From Bacteroidia bacterium (GTDB lineage: Bacteria; Bacteroidota; Bacteroidia; Cytophagales; Cyclobacteriaceae), in NCBI GenBank assembly GCA_030425425.1, contig JAUIAO010000001.1, forward strand, positions 62,001 to 126,000: DNA of 64,000 nucleotides. Reading direction: 5' to 3'. Of this stretch, positions 46,432 through 54,719 are shown in pieces. The translations under genes and the position numbers were made by a program. The notes beneath the pieces are model-generated. The model worked only from the letters and a program-made list of their open reading frames with translations, was not told the origin of the DNA and made no database searches. Position 1 is the stretch's first letter; each line of letters starts with the position of its first letter.

Positions 46432-46451
46432 ATAGATAAGTGAGTATCTAT
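46432..46451. promoter_or_regulatory. Second inverted repeat in the XRE leader
   Basis: ATAGATA-AGTGAG-TATCTAT: a 7-bp perfect inverted repeat eight bases after the main palindrome. It shares the GATA/TATC core and may be a weaker site for the same protein. Confidence 0.4.
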
Positions 46452-46475
46452 TTTCCATAGCTGGTTCTTAATGAG

Positions 46476-46509
46476 GAAGGGTGTCATAAAGATACCCTTC
46501 TTTTTTTTT
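46476..46509 (+). terminator. Terminator or attenuator in the XRE gene leader
   Basis: GAAGGGTGTC-ATAAA-GATACCCTTC forms a 10-bp stem (one G-U) followed by nine Ts. It lies between the operator-controlled promoter and the GTG start, so transcripts from that promoter should largely end here as a ~75-base RNA. Confidence 0.8.
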
Positions 46510-46520
46510 GAAAAGTTGTA

Positions 46521-46528
46521 TATATTTG
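46521..46528 (+). promoter_or_regulatory. -7 box next to the XRE start codon
   Basis: TATATTTG matches TAnnTTTG exactly and ends five bases before GTG 46534, suggesting a leaderless message. No good -33 is visible, because the T-run of the terminator occupies that region. Confidence 0.4.
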
Positions 46529-46533
46529 GAACA

Positions 46534-46992
46534 GTGGACATCAATCAACGCATATCAACTCTCATATCTTTACTAGATTCCAATCCCAATTCTTTTGCTG
46601 ACTCAATTGGGGTGAAAAGCCCTGTGATCTACAATATCGTGAAGGGGAGAAAAAGTAAACCTAGCTACGAGGTTATTCAAAGAATTCTTACCGTATACAA
46701 TGCTCTCAATGCGAATTGGTTATTAGATGGAAATGGAGAGGTTTGGAAAATGGAGGAGGAGATGTCTGATGAGCCGAAGGGTAATTATGCTTTAGTAAGT
46801 ACCAGGGTTGAAGATCTTTTTAGTCGTCTTCAAATAGAGTTTGGTGAACATCATCAACTAAGTGAGCTTTATGAATTGGTTCAAGTAGTACTTAAGGAAA
46901 ATTACTCTCAGAAGAAAAAAATCTCTAAGCTTTACCAAAAAAACAAGAGAATAGTCAGCATGCTCGAAAAAGAGTTAGGATTAAACCTCTGA
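46534..46992 (+). CDS. XRE-family helix-turn-helix regulator
   Basis: The track starts at ATG 46471, but those 21 extra residues (…IPFFFFEKL…) are just the translated terminator hairpin and T-run. GTG 46534 (VDINQRISTLISLLDSNPNS) is the natural start, giving 152 residues. The HTH is at about residues 5-65 (NSFADSIGVKSPVIYNIVKG, RKSKPSYEVIQRIL, then NALNANWLLDGNGEVW), a common Bacteroidota phage-repressor-like form without a peptidase domain. The C-terminus is a Lys-rich coiled coil (KKKISKLYQKNKRIVSMLEK), probably for dimerisation. It is the obvious candidate to bind the palindromes at 46401 and 61991. It ends 12 bases inside the convergent TPR gene. Confidence 0.85.
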   Translation: MDINQRISTLISLLDSNPNSFADSIGVKSPVIYNIVKGRKSKPSYEVIQRILTVYNALNANWLLDGNGEVWKMEEEMSDEPKGNYALVSTRVEDLFSRLQIEFGEHHQLSELYELVQVVLKENYSQKKKISKLYQKNKRIVSMLEKELGLNL

Positions 46993-48252
46993 TTCCATTT
47001 CAATTTCCTTTAGAGCTCTGGCAATTCTTGATTTATTCCGTTTTTGATTAGTAACCAGCCAAACAATTATCAAAACAAGAAGAAAAATCACGCTTCCAAA
47101 ACCAATTTGAGCTTCTTTGATCGCTCTTTGTTTTTCATTTTTTGCCGTGATCAAATCAAAATAACGATTCGTTAATAAATCAATATTGTACTTTTTGTCT
47201 AGTTCTTCAATTTTTCTTTGTTCTTGTAAATATTTAGAAAGGGCATCTGAATAGAGTTTTTGATATGTTAAAGCTTCTTCAATATTTCCATTTTCCTGGT
47301 AAAAATTACTAGCGGTTTGGTAAAAATTATGATAAGCCGCATTCATCCCAACTCCCTGTGCGTATCCTTTTAATTTTGTAAAACAAGCCTCGGCATTGGC
47401 AATGTCTCCAGATTTAATGTAAACCGATGCTCTAATTTTTTCAATCATCATTAGATGGTAGTCCGCATCATTCTTTAACTCAGGAACTATTTGCTCTTCA
47501 CAAATATCCAAATAATAAAGGGCTGAATCAGATTGCCCGAAATTGGAGAGGATTTCTGAAATACTTCTTAAGGCATATCCGAATTCTGATACAGATTTGT
47601 GATAATCAAAAGTGATGGCTTTTCTAAAAACCTCCAAGGCCTTTTCAGGCTGATTAAGTCTCTTAAGACATACTCCCTTTTTGTTGTTCAAACTAATCTG
47701 ATAGCGCTCATTTACCGTGAGGTGCTCAAATACAGAATCAATTAGATTAAGTGCTTCAACATATTTTCCTTCGTCTATGAAATAGCTTGATTTGTTTACA
47801 CCTATAAGACCAACCAATTTATGATCCAAATCATTGTCTATGGCTAATTGAATAGCTCGATCATTAAACCGATGGGTTAGGTCATAATGTTTGTAATCTT
47901 CCAATATACCAGCAAGATTTTTATGAATGGAGATGTTGGTTTCTATTAAATCACTTTGATTACTTAATTCAGCAAACCGAGCAGCTTCTAAATAATGAAC
48001 AATAGCTTTTCCGAAATTATTTGAATGAGAATGTATGTATGCGACCAGAAAATGACCTTTGACAATATAATAGGTACTATTTTCTGATTTTGCTTGATTT
48101 AGAAATTTCTCTGCGGGCGGGAGTGTGGTTAAAATACTATCCTTTCCGTGTTCTTTGTAAAATTTTAATACCTCATCATATTGCTCAGAAAGATCTGATG
48201 CATATAAAGAAATAGAACAGATTAAAAGGGTTATGGTTATAACTTTTTTCAA
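46981..48252 (-). CDS. Secreted TPR protein with C-terminal membrane helix, kinase domain absent
   Basis: 423 residues: signal peptide (MKKVITITLLICSISLYAS), about seven TPR-like helical repeats in the periplasm (FGKAIVHYLEAARFAELSNQ, YVEALNLIDSVFEHLTV, PEKALEVFRKAITFDYH), a juxtamembrane coiled coil and one TM helix (GFGSVIFLLVLIIVWLV). It ends after a ~23-residue cytoplasmic tail (NKSRIARALKEIEMESEV). This is the layout of Bacteroidota TPR histidine kinases and LuxR-type sensors, such as the gene at 59514, but without any output domain. It may scaffold another sensor or be a shortened receptor. It overlaps the end of the XRE gene. Confidence 0.8.
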   Translation of the reverse strand: MKKVITITLLICSISLYASDLSEQYDEVLKFYKEHGKDSILTTLPPAEKFLNQAKSENSTYYIVKGHFLVAYIHSHSNNFGKAIVHYLEAARFAELSNQSDLIETNISIHKNLAGILEDYKHYDLTHRFNDRAIQLAIDNDLDHKLVGLIGVNKSSYFIDEGKYVEALNLIDSVFEHLTVNERYQISLNNKKGVCLKRLNQPEKALEVFRKAITFDYHKSVSEFGYALRSISEILSNFGQSDSALYYLDICEEQIVPELKNDADYHLMMIEKIRASVYIKSGDIANAEACFTKLKGYAQGVGMNAAYHNFYQTASNFYQENGNIEEALTYQKLYSDALSKYLQEQRKIEELDKKYNIDLLTNRYFDLITAKNEKQRAIKEAQIGFGSVIFLLVLIIVWLVTNQKRNKSRIARALKEIEMESEV

Positions 48253-48288
48253 TCACCACATTTGTTAACAACGGAAAGCAATTTAAAA

Positions 48289-48318
48289 AAAAAGTCGCAT
48301 TCTATTATGCGACTTTTC
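48289..48318. terminator. Bidirectional-type terminator after the small lipoprotein gene
   Basis: AAAAGTCGCAT-TCTATT-ATGCGACTTTT, an 11-bp perfect stem, preceded by an A-run that is a T-run on the minus strand. It ends the small lipoprotein transcript. Confidence 0.85.
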
Positions 48319-48345
48319 ATATAAATAATCATTTTTATTAATTAA

Positions 48346-48537
48346 TCATACTCCCTGTGATGGGCCATCTTCCTCCTCTTCATTATCACTGCCCGATGTG
48401 TCACCACCCGAAGGAGAAGGTTGATTGATTTCTACTTTTGACATGATTTCATCCATATGTTCATCCTGAGAACAAGCTCCAGTAAACATAGAAACAACAA
48501 ATAATACAACTGCGAAGATGCTTTTTGACTTTTTCAT
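48346..48537 (-). CDS. Small acidic lipoprotein
   Basis: 63 residues. The signal peptide MKKSKSIFAVVLFVVSMFTG with lipobox ACS predicts a mature lipopeptide of ~42 residues starting at Cys. The remainder is short, acidic and disordered (SPSGGDTSGSDNEEEEDG). There is no known domain. It is transcribed alone with a strong terminator, upstream of the TPR gene on the same strand. Coding status is supported by the intact signal and the terminator. Function is unknown. Confidence 0.7.
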   Translation of the reverse strand: MKKSKSIFAVVLFVVSMFTGACSQDEHMDEIMSKVEINQPSPSGGDTSGSDNEEEEDGPSQGV

Positions 48538-48907
48538 AACTTAGATATTTTTGGTTTTCAATATCTAAATATAAGAATTAAGCGAATCAGTTAATCATTA
48601 ATTTGTCAACATAGTGCAAACATCTATTTAGCTTATTTTCATTTAGTTATGAACATGTAATCGTGATAATGAACGTTTTTATCCACAGTTAGTAAGCATT
48701 GCTGAAAAATTACTATTGATATATGTAGAGAAAATTAGATATCAGTAAATAATTTACCTTTTTGGATAAACACTTTAAATAATTATCAAAAAATGACATT
48801 AGTTATAGATATTGGCGATTTACTTTTGATCGTCTGCTGAGATAAACAGGGATGAAGAGATTTCCGCTAAAAATTCAAGGATCAGATTAAGCTTAAGAAT
48901 TATCGGT
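48538..48907. other. Gene-free A+T-rich stretch
   Basis: 370 bases with the promoter side of the small lipoprotein gene. One perfect DnaA-box sequence TTATCCACA (48679-48687) occurs singly, with no cluster. I see no ORF, repeat or RNA gene here. Confidence 0.4.
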
Positions 48908-49279
48908 TTAATTGTAGTAATTGCCTGACTTCTTTTTAATGAATAGAGATCTCAAGCTATTTCCAGTTATTGCTCCAAACCCTGCAATGATTGCTCCAAT
49001 TAATCCGGTGACGATAATCAAGTAAATTTTATCATTGACAGGAAAAAGCTCTACAATCTTTTCTGACAGGATTGATTGTGACTTGAAGTCAATATACCAG
49101 GCATAGGATAGCCATAGGATTCCGCCACCCAAGAAACCAGATATGAAAACACTAAACCCATTACCGTAAATCAAAACACCAATAATAAATGATAAAATAA
49201 CTAGTATCCACCAAGGTAGAACGTTTGATAAAAAGAATCCAGCTATGATTATAAAAACGATTCGAGCTATAAATTTCAT
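48908..49279 (-). CDS. Small multi-spanning membrane protein
   Basis: 123 residues with about four hydrophobic helices (ARIVFIIIAGFFLSNVLPWWILVI, FIIGVLIYGNGFSVFISGFLGG, ILWLSYAWYIDF, YLIIVTGLIGAIIAGFGAITG) and a basic C-terminus (RSLFIKKKSGNYYN). This resembles small uncharacterised Bacteroidota membrane proteins; no function can be assigned. Its ATG overlaps the stop of the penicillin-acylase gene by one base (TAATG), so it is translated with it and may assist its export or the same pathway. Confidence 0.75.
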   Translation of the reverse strand: MKFIARIVFIIIAGFFLSNVLPWWILVILSFIIGVLIYGNGFSVFISGFLGGGILWLSYAWYIDFKSQSILSEKIVELFPVNDKIYLIIVTGLIGAIIAGFGAITGNSLRSLFIKKKSGNYYN

Positions 49280-51690
49280 TATTTGGATGTAATTGTTTGT
49301 TGAGATATAACTTGTTTGGATTTAGAGATATCATTTCCGAACAGAAGTGGAGTATATACACCTTCAGCCCAATCTGAGATCATATGGCCATAATAGGGGC
49401 TACCTGGGTTTCCTGTTTGACTACCCGGGTAAATACCCCAAGCTTTGACGCCTTCTGGGTCTAACTCCACAACCATTCTCCATGATGGTCCGTGTCCTTT
49501 AGCAGCTGCATTAACAATACTTTTATAACCTCCAATTTTTACTTCACTCTCAGAAAATGGCTTCAATTTTAAATAATGTGATATGGTGGTGTTTTTAAAA
49601 TGTGCCCATGTCAGGTCGCCATGTTGATTATTCCAGTTTTGTAAAGAATCAGAAGCCAGTCTAAACGATTCATTGATTAAAGATTTGATATCTTCTACCT
49701 CCGTAGTATTGACTTTATCAAAGAATCTGAATGTAGAATCACCGTTCTTAATCAATGAGGTGGTTACGTAGGTATTGGGTTTGTTGATAGCGATTTTCAT
49801 AGTATCAAATTCATCCCAGATTTCCTGATACAGAATGTCCCACCAGACTTGAAAATAGGTTGGGGCGGTAGTATTAGGTTCATTAAAATAATCCCAATCT
49901 TTTAATATTTCTACCGTTTTTAATGTGGATGAACTAGAATCAAGATAGTCTAGAAGGGTAGGCAAAACGTCATATGCTGTGAGGTTAAAATTGTCATTCT
50001 GCAACTTCATCAAATCTTTTGGAGAAACTTCTTCCATTAACCTGAGTCGATCGTTGATTCTCCTATTTCTGTTATACTCATAATGATGGTCATAAACATA
50101 ATATGGGTATAGTGAATCAACCTGGTGTTGATTAGCTGAGCTTACAAAACCTCTAGATGGATTTTTCTGATACATCATATGGTCAAATGGAATGAATGAG
50201 TTCCATTCTTGCTTTGGGTCAGAACCATCCATTAAAAACTTACCTTGTTCCTCCCATTTGACTGGAAATTTCCCTGGAAGCCACATCGCAATATCCCCCT
50301 GACACGATCCGAAAATAAAGTTTTGTGGAGGTCCTTGAAATTGTTTTAAGGCATCGGTGAAGTCTGAATAGTTATTAGATTTATTTACATCATTCATAGC
50401 CATGAAGGTTGTACTCGGAAGGTGAGCAATCCACCTCATTGCATAATTCACTTTTTCATGATCGCCTTTGTAATTCCTGTCATAGACTAATGGTCCATGA
50501 TGTGTATATAAAATAGTATCGTAATAGGTTTCACCATTGGCAATTTGAATCTCTTCAATTTCTTTTGAAGTCTTAAACCACTGACCATTATAGAGGTATT
50601 CTTCTCTCTGATCATTCTTAAATGTGATAGTGTACCAATCTACCTGATCTCTGGGTGAGTTTGTCACACCCCAGGCAATGCTATCATTAAAACCAATCAA
50701 TATAACAGGTGTGCCAGGTACAGTTACCCCCATTACATTTCGTTGGTTCGAGTGCAAGTGACTTGCGTGCCATATAGATGGTAAAGTAAGACTTAGGTCT
50801 GGCTCATTAGCCAATAATACATGTCCACTTTTAGATTTCGAAGGTGCTACTGCAAAGTTGTTGCTACCATTTAGTGGATCTGGCTTTTCAATAGTTTCCT
50901 TCGTTTTGATGTTTGGATATTCAATTTCCGGTTTCTCAACTTTTATTGGGTCAAAGTCCCATATTCTATCTGATGAGATGACTGGGTCCAAATTTCCGAG
51001 TTGTTCCGGGAAAAGTTTGTCGAATAAATCTCTACCTAATAATTGTAAAGCATTTGTGTATTCAAGATCCGAATCACCGGAAGAAAGGGTCTGAGATAAA
51101 AGAGCATAAGCAAGATGTGACTTTTCAATTGTCCAGGCTTCTGGTTTATAATTCAAAAGTTTGAATTCAATTGGGTAGTCGGCAAGGGACAGGCTCTTGA
51201 TATATTGATTTACTCCGTTGGTGTATGCCTCAATGTTTTCGGTGAGCTCCTTTGACTGACTAGTGACCCGCAGAACTTTTTTGGTCATATTTTTCATACC
51301 TATTCTGCGCAGATAGATATCACTTTCTAGTAGGTCTTTTCCTAAAATTTCTGACAATCTACCCGTAACAACCCTAGATAAAAAGTCCATTTGCCATAAT
51401 CTGTCCTTAGCCGTAAGGTATCCCTGAACCAGAAATAGGTCGTGATCATTCTTTGCGAAAATGTGAGGGATATGAAGTTTATCATAGTAGACTTTAACTG
51501 GTTCTTTCAAGCCATTTAATTTCAAATCTACTATGTCGGATGATTCTTGTGATTCGCCATTTTGCCAGAAACCTTGAAAAGGACTCATGAATTTTCCAAG
51601 TGGTGGTATTGAATTGAAATTTCTATTCAAAGAATAGGTAAGAACAATTGTTATGAGAAGGAAAAAAATGAACCTTACAATTTTCATCAT
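49279..51690 (-). CDS. Penicillin acylase family amidohydrolase
   Basis: An 803-residue Ntn-hydrolase precursor. The N-terminus (MMKIVRFIFFLLITIVLTYSL) is a signal or anchor to the periplasm. The alpha chain contains HIPHIFAKNDHDLFLVQGYL and AKDRLWQMDFLSRVVTGRLSE. The autocatalytic cleavage site precedes the nucleophile Ser in LNGSNNFAVAPSKSKSGH (about residue 277), followed by LANEPDLSLTLPSIWH and GVTVPGTPVILIGFNDSIAWGVTN, all family landmarks. Substrates of such enzymes include beta-lactam side chains and N-acyl-homoserine lactones, so quorum quenching or scavenging is possible but not provable here. ATG 51690 or the next ATG may be used. Confidence 0.92.
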   Translation of the reverse strand: MMKIVRFIFFLLITIVLTYSLNRNFNSIPPLGKFMSPFQGFWQNGESQESSDIVDLKLNGLKEPVKVYYDKLHIPHIFAKNDHDLFLVQGYLTAKDRLWQMDFLSRVVTGRLSEILGKDLLESDIYLRRIGMKNMTKKVLRVTSQSKELTENIEAYTNGVNQYIKSLSLADYPIEFKLLNYKPEAWTIEKSHLAYALLSQTLSSGDSDLEYTNALQLLGRDLFDKLFPEQLGNLDPVISSDRIWDFDPIKVEKPEIEYPNIKTKETIEKPDPLNGSNNFAVAPSKSKSGHVLLANEPDLSLTLPSIWHASHLHSNQRNVMGVTVPGTPVILIGFNDSIAWGVTNSPRDQVDWYTITFKNDQREEYLYNGQWFKTSKEIEEIQIANGETYYDTILYTHHGPLVYDRNYKGDHEKVNYAMRWIAHLPSTTFMAMNDVNKSNNYSDFTDALKQFQGPPQNFIFGSCQGDIAMWLPGKFPVKWEEQGKFLMDGSDPKQEWNSFIPFDHMMYQKNPSRGFVSSANQHQVDSLYPYYVYDHHYEYNRNRRINDRLRLMEEVSPKDLMKLQNDNFNLTAYDVLPTLLDYLDSSSSTLKTVEILKDWDYFNEPNTTAPTYFQVWWDILYQEIWDEFDTMKIAINKPNTYVTTSLIKNGDSTFRFFDKVNTTEVEDIKSLINESFRLASDSLQNWNNQHGDLTWAHFKNTTISHYLKLKPFSESEVKIGGYKSIVNAAAKGHGPSWRMVVELDPEGVKAWGIYPGSQTGNPGSPYYGHMISDWAEGVYTPLLFGNDISKSKQVISQQTITSK

Positions 51691-51826
51691 TTTATACTTG
51701 AATGTTGTTCCTGATGGTTCAGGAGGGGTTATTTAATCGGTTCGATGTTGATCCGATGGGTTACATCGAAATTAGATTGGAAAAATATCAATAAAATAGC
51801 AGATTGCAGCTATTATTCGTAAGGTT

Positions 51827-52405
51827 ATGACAATAAGCTCTACATATTACCAACCGCTTAAAGATATTCTGGATTTTGTAGGAGCATTAGCATTAATAAT
51901 CTTAACATTTCCTCTGCAGTTGGGCATAGGTTTAATCCTGTTTGTAAAAAACAGGAGAGTTTTGTTTATCCACAGACGACCAGGACTACATTCGAATTTA
52001 TTTCCTCTAATAAAATTTCGAACAATGAATGATTCAGAAGTCATAGGGTTTTTTGAGTCATTCCTTCGAAAAACTTCTCTTGATGAACTCCCACAATTAT
52101 ATAACATCATGATTGGACAAATGAGTTTTATTGGTCCAAGACCATTACTAGAGGAATATTTAGGTGCCTATTCTTCGGAACAATTGAAAAGGCACAGTGT
52201 AAAGCCTGGAATAACAGGCTGGGCTCAGGTGAATGGTAGAAATCAACTCAACCTTGATGAAAAAGTTGATTATGATTTAGAATATGTTAATTCAATTTCA
52301 TTAAGAATGGATTTGAAAATTCTACGTCTCACTTTTATTCAAGTTTTGAAATGGGGTGAAGCCGATTTACATGCGGTACAGCATAAGAAAGCTCAGCATG
52401 CCTGA
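51827..52405 (+). CDS. Short bacterial sugar transferase (PglC-like phosphoglycosyl transferase)
   Basis: A 192-residue monotopic phosphoglycosyl transferase that moves a sugar-1-phosphate from UDP-sugar onto polyprenyl phosphate, the first step of surface glycan or glycoprotein synthesis. The re-entrant membrane helix is at about 14-36 (DFVGALALIILTFPLQLGIG). The catalytic core has FIHRRPGLHSNLFPLIKFRT, TSLDELPQLYNIMIGQMSFIGPRP (the DE dyad) and KPGITGWAQVNGRN. It overlaps the aminotransferase gene by eight bases. The small size matches PglC rather than long WcaJ forms. Confidence 0.92.
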   Translation: MTISSTYYQPLKDILDFVGALALIILTFPLQLGIGLILFVKNRRVLFIHRRPGLHSNLFPLIKFRTMNDSEVIGFFESFLRKTSLDELPQLYNIMIGQMSFIGPRPLLEEYLGAYSSEQLKRHSVKPGITGWAQVNGRNQLNLDEKVDYDLEYVNSISLRMDLKILRLTFIQVLKWGEADLHAVQHKKAQHA

Positions 52406-53528
52406 AAATCAAAAGATTTTGTTTTCCCCACCCAATGTGGATGATTTAGACACGGAAGAGGTGATAAGGGCACTGAAGAGTGGCTGGGTTGCACCTGTTG
52501 GCCCACAACTTGAAGAGTTTTCAGGAATTCTCCAATCCCGGTTTAATATTCCGCATGTAGTCTTGATGAATTCTGGCACTTCTGCTTTGCATATAGCTTT
52601 GAAACTAGCTGGAATCGGGTCGGGTGATCATGTGGTGGTGGGTACTTTCAGTTTTATCGCTGCAGCCAATGTAGTGTTATATGAAAGAGCTGTGCCGGTT
52701 TTTGTTGATAGCGAAGATTCAACGTGGAATCTAGACCCAGACTTGCTAGAAGAGTATTTGAATAAGAAAAGAGGGAAACCAGATTTTCCGAAAGCAGTAA
52801 TTGTAACTCACGTATACGGTATTCCAGCTAAAATTATAAGAATAAAAGAGATCTGTGGTGAGCATGGAGTGAAGCTAATTGAAGATGCAGCAGAAGCACT
52901 TGGAAGTACAATTGAAGATGAACAATTAGGTTGTGTAGGGGATTATGGAGTTTTATCATTTAACGGGAATAAAATCATTACAACGAGTGGTGGAGGTGCA
53001 TTGATTTGTAAAACTGAACTGGATCAATCCAAAGCCCGGAAGTGGATCACTCAGTCTAAGAGTTTTACCCACGCGTATGAACATGATCAGATTGGCTATA
53101 ACTATGCTTTGAGTAACATTTTGGCAGGACTCGGAATAGGGCAATTGAAAAAGATTGATCATTTTTTGAAAGTTAAGTCTGAAATAAATGCCTATTATCG
53201 AGATCAATTGTCTGGAGTAAAGTGGATTGATTTTCCCGCTGAAATTGAAGGAAGTAATCATTGGGTCAACCCGATCAAAATAAAAAGCGAATTTTTAAAA
53301 TATATCTCACCTGAGCATGTTATTGAACATTTAGAGCACGTGAATATTGAAGCGAGAAAGCTTTTTATGCCACTTCATATGCAGTCGTTCCTTTCAGGCT
53401 ATGAATCTTTTGGGCGAGAGGTAAGTGAAGGGCTGTATCAATCAGGGGTTTGCTTGCCCAGTGGTACAAGTCTGGAGGTTAAGGATCTTGATCGCATTGT
53501 CAAAGCCCTGAAAGATCTGCTTTTTTAA
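52398..53528 (+). CDS. DegT/DnrJ/EryC1/StrS-family PLP aminotransferase
   Basis: ATG 52398 (MPENQKILFSPPNVDDLDTE) overlaps the sugar transferase and gives 376 residues. A fold-type I sugar aminotransferase is shown by SGWVAPVGPQLEEF, MNSGTSALHIALKLAGIGSGD, EDAAEALGS (PLP ring Asp) and FNGNKIITTSGGGAL (Schiff-base Lys). Together with the PglC-like enzyme it suggests synthesis and transfer of a 4-amino or diacetamido sugar, like PglE/PglC. The acetyltransferase (PglD) and dehydratase (PglF) are not adjacent and must be elsewhere. Confidence 0.92.
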   Translation: MPENQKILFSPPNVDDLDTEEVIRALKSGWVAPVGPQLEEFSGILQSRFNIPHVVLMNSGTSALHIALKLAGIGSGDHVVVGTFSFIAAANVVLYERAVPVFVDSEDSTWNLDPDLLEEYLNKKRGKPDFPKAVIVTHVYGIPAKIIRIKEICGEHGVKLIEDAAEALGSTIEDEQLGCVGDYGVLSFNGNKIITTSGGGALICKTELDQSKARKWITQSKSFTHAYEHDQIGYNYALSNILAGLGIGQLKKIDHFLKVKSEINAYYRDQLSGVKWIDFPAEIEGSNHWVNPIKIKSEFLKYISPEHVIEHLEHVNIEARKLFMPLHMQSFLSGYESFGREVSEGLYQSGVCLPSGTSLEVKDLDRIVKALKDLLF

Positions 53529-53532
53529 TGTC

Positions 53533-54363
53533 TTATTCTTTCTTGCTAAACATATCTGGAGGCAAGAAAAACTCAAACTTGAAATTGAGAAATAAGTATG
53601 CGTCCTTATCCGAGTTATCACCTCTAGGGCTACCAGGGACCATGAGGTCATACGCTTCTTCGTTTACAATATCTATTTCATTTTTCCTATTTGATAGATT
53701 TTGAACAACTATGTTGTCTGATGTGGAATAATTTCCGGACACATCGTCCAAATAGTCTGAGAAAGTATATCTATAGGTGATCTCGGTGTTGAAGTTGAGA
53801 AAAGGGGATATTCTCCATTTTAATCCGGCTCCCAATGGTATAATCATAGTCCATCGACTATATGAGACATCTTCTGTAGGGTATTCCCATAAGTTGTAAT
53901 TGTTGCCAGCCATTTCTGTTTTCGGGTTAAGCATTGTCAACCCTAAGCCGGCTAATAAGTATGGGTCTAGCTGAGGTCTTTTGTAATAATCGCCTGCATA
54001 TTTTTTCATAAAGAATATTCCCTGAACGCTTGCTTCATAATTGACTGCAGAGAAAGAAAGATTTCTTTGTCGATAGAATGAGCTGTCTGAAGCATGCTTG
54101 TCATGGCCTCTGATATTGTATCTTCCAATTTCTATTCTAGCAGCAATTCTACTCCACAGTCTTGCTTCCAGTCCCAAAGAAATATTTGATACTTCATTCT
54201 GTATGCTTCCATTGTGCTTAAGTTCACCTCGATAAGAAGCAAAACCAAAAGTGGCCTGACCACTAAAGTATCGGTCGCTCAGTTTCCATGAAAGGAAATC
54301 CTGTGCATTGGCAACAGCAACTGCGCTCAATATCAGAATAAAAATTAACCAGGCTTTTCTCAT
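53533..54363 (-). CDS. Outer-membrane beta-barrel protein (DUF6089-like)
   Basis: 276 residues. The signal peptide MRKAWLIFILILSAVAVANA is followed by barrel strands. SGQATFGFASYRGELKHNG, SLGLEARLWSRIAARIEIG, YLLAGLGLTMLNPKTE, LGAGLKWRISPFLNFNTEI and FKFEFFLPPDMF fit DUF6089, a Bacteroidota OmpA-barrel-like family often found near conserved envelope genes. There is no OmpA peptidoglycan domain. Function is unknown; perhaps an assembly or structural barrel. It is convergent with the aminotransferase, four bases away. Confidence 0.82.
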   Translation of the reverse strand: MRKAWLIFILILSAVAVANAQDFLSWKLSDRYFSGQATFGFASYRGELKHNGSIQNEVSNISLGLEARLWSRIAARIEIGRYNIRGHDKHASDSSFYRQRNLSFSAVNYEASVQGIFFMKKYAGDYYKRPQLDPYLLAGLGLTMLNPKTEMAGNNYNLWEYPTEDVSYSRWTMIIPLGAGLKWRISPFLNFNTEITYRYTFSDYLDDVSGNYSTSDNIVVQNLSNRKNEIDIVNEEAYDLMVPGSPRGDNSDKDAYLFLNFKFEFFLPPDMFSKKE

Positions 54364-54451
54364 GATTGGTCAAATTAAGGAAAAAACGATGGAATAAGGG
54401 CAGAGCAGATAATATAAGTGATGATAATCTTTTTTTAGTGCCCATTACAAA

Positions 54452-54482
54452 CAAAAAAAGCCTTGAGAATCAAGGCTTTTTT
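54452..54482. terminator. Terminator of the tRNA-Asp gene
   Basis: AAAAAAGCCTTGA-GAA-TCAAGGCTTTTTT: a perfect stem with A/T tails on both sides, directly after the tRNA on the minus strand. Confidence 0.9.
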
Positions 54483-54483
54483 G

Positions 54484-54557
54484 CGGTATGGACGGGACTC
54501 GAACCCGCGACCTCCTGCGTGACAGGCAGGCATTCTAACCAGCTGAACTACCACACC
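54484..54557 (-). tRNA. tRNA-Asp (anticodon GTC)
   Basis: The minus strand reads GGTGTGGTAGTTCAGCTGGT... with acceptor stem GGTGTGG/CCATACC (one G-T). The D-arm contains AGCTGGTTAGAAT. The anticodon arm is CCTGC-CTGTCAC-GCAGG with anticodon GTC. The T-arm is CGGGTTCGAGTCCCG. The discriminator is G. CCA is not encoded. Length is 74 nt. It is transcribed towards its own terminator. Confidence 0.95.
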
Positions 54558-54692
54558 GTTCGATAAATTCAGGATCGTTTTCCTGAATTGCGATGCAAAA
54601 CTATAAGCTTATTTTTTCTTATGCAACAAGGTTGATGAATTATTTCAAATCTATTTCAACAACTTCGATTAGACCACAAATTCTTTTATGGC

Positions 54693-54700
54693 TACATTTG
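54693..54700 (+). promoter_or_regulatory. -7 box of the accA promoter
   Basis: TACATTTG matches TAnnTTTG exactly, 19 bases before the accA ATG. The -33 element is not obvious. Confidence 0.45.
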
Positions 54701-54719
54701 CTTTTTTAAACCAGAGACT

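Noticed and set aside
46471-46533. In-frame N-terminal extension of the XRE protein from ATG 46471
   Set aside because: The extension is the translation of a terminator hairpin and its T-run (Phe-rich); the conserved protein begins at GTG 46534.
48679-48687. Perfect DnaA box TTATCCACA, with others near 33271 (one mismatch) and 51966 (inside the sugar transferase gene)
   Set aside because: Single scattered copies without clustering, A+T unwinding element or dnaA/dnaN neighbours; not an origin.
49161-49361. 66-aa minus-strand ORF between the small membrane protein and the acylase
   Set aside because: It overlaps both real genes in another frame and has no plausible start context.
54484-54557. 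tRNA-Asp as an integration site
   Set aside because: No repeated 3' tRNA fragment, integrase or foreign block is visible next to it.
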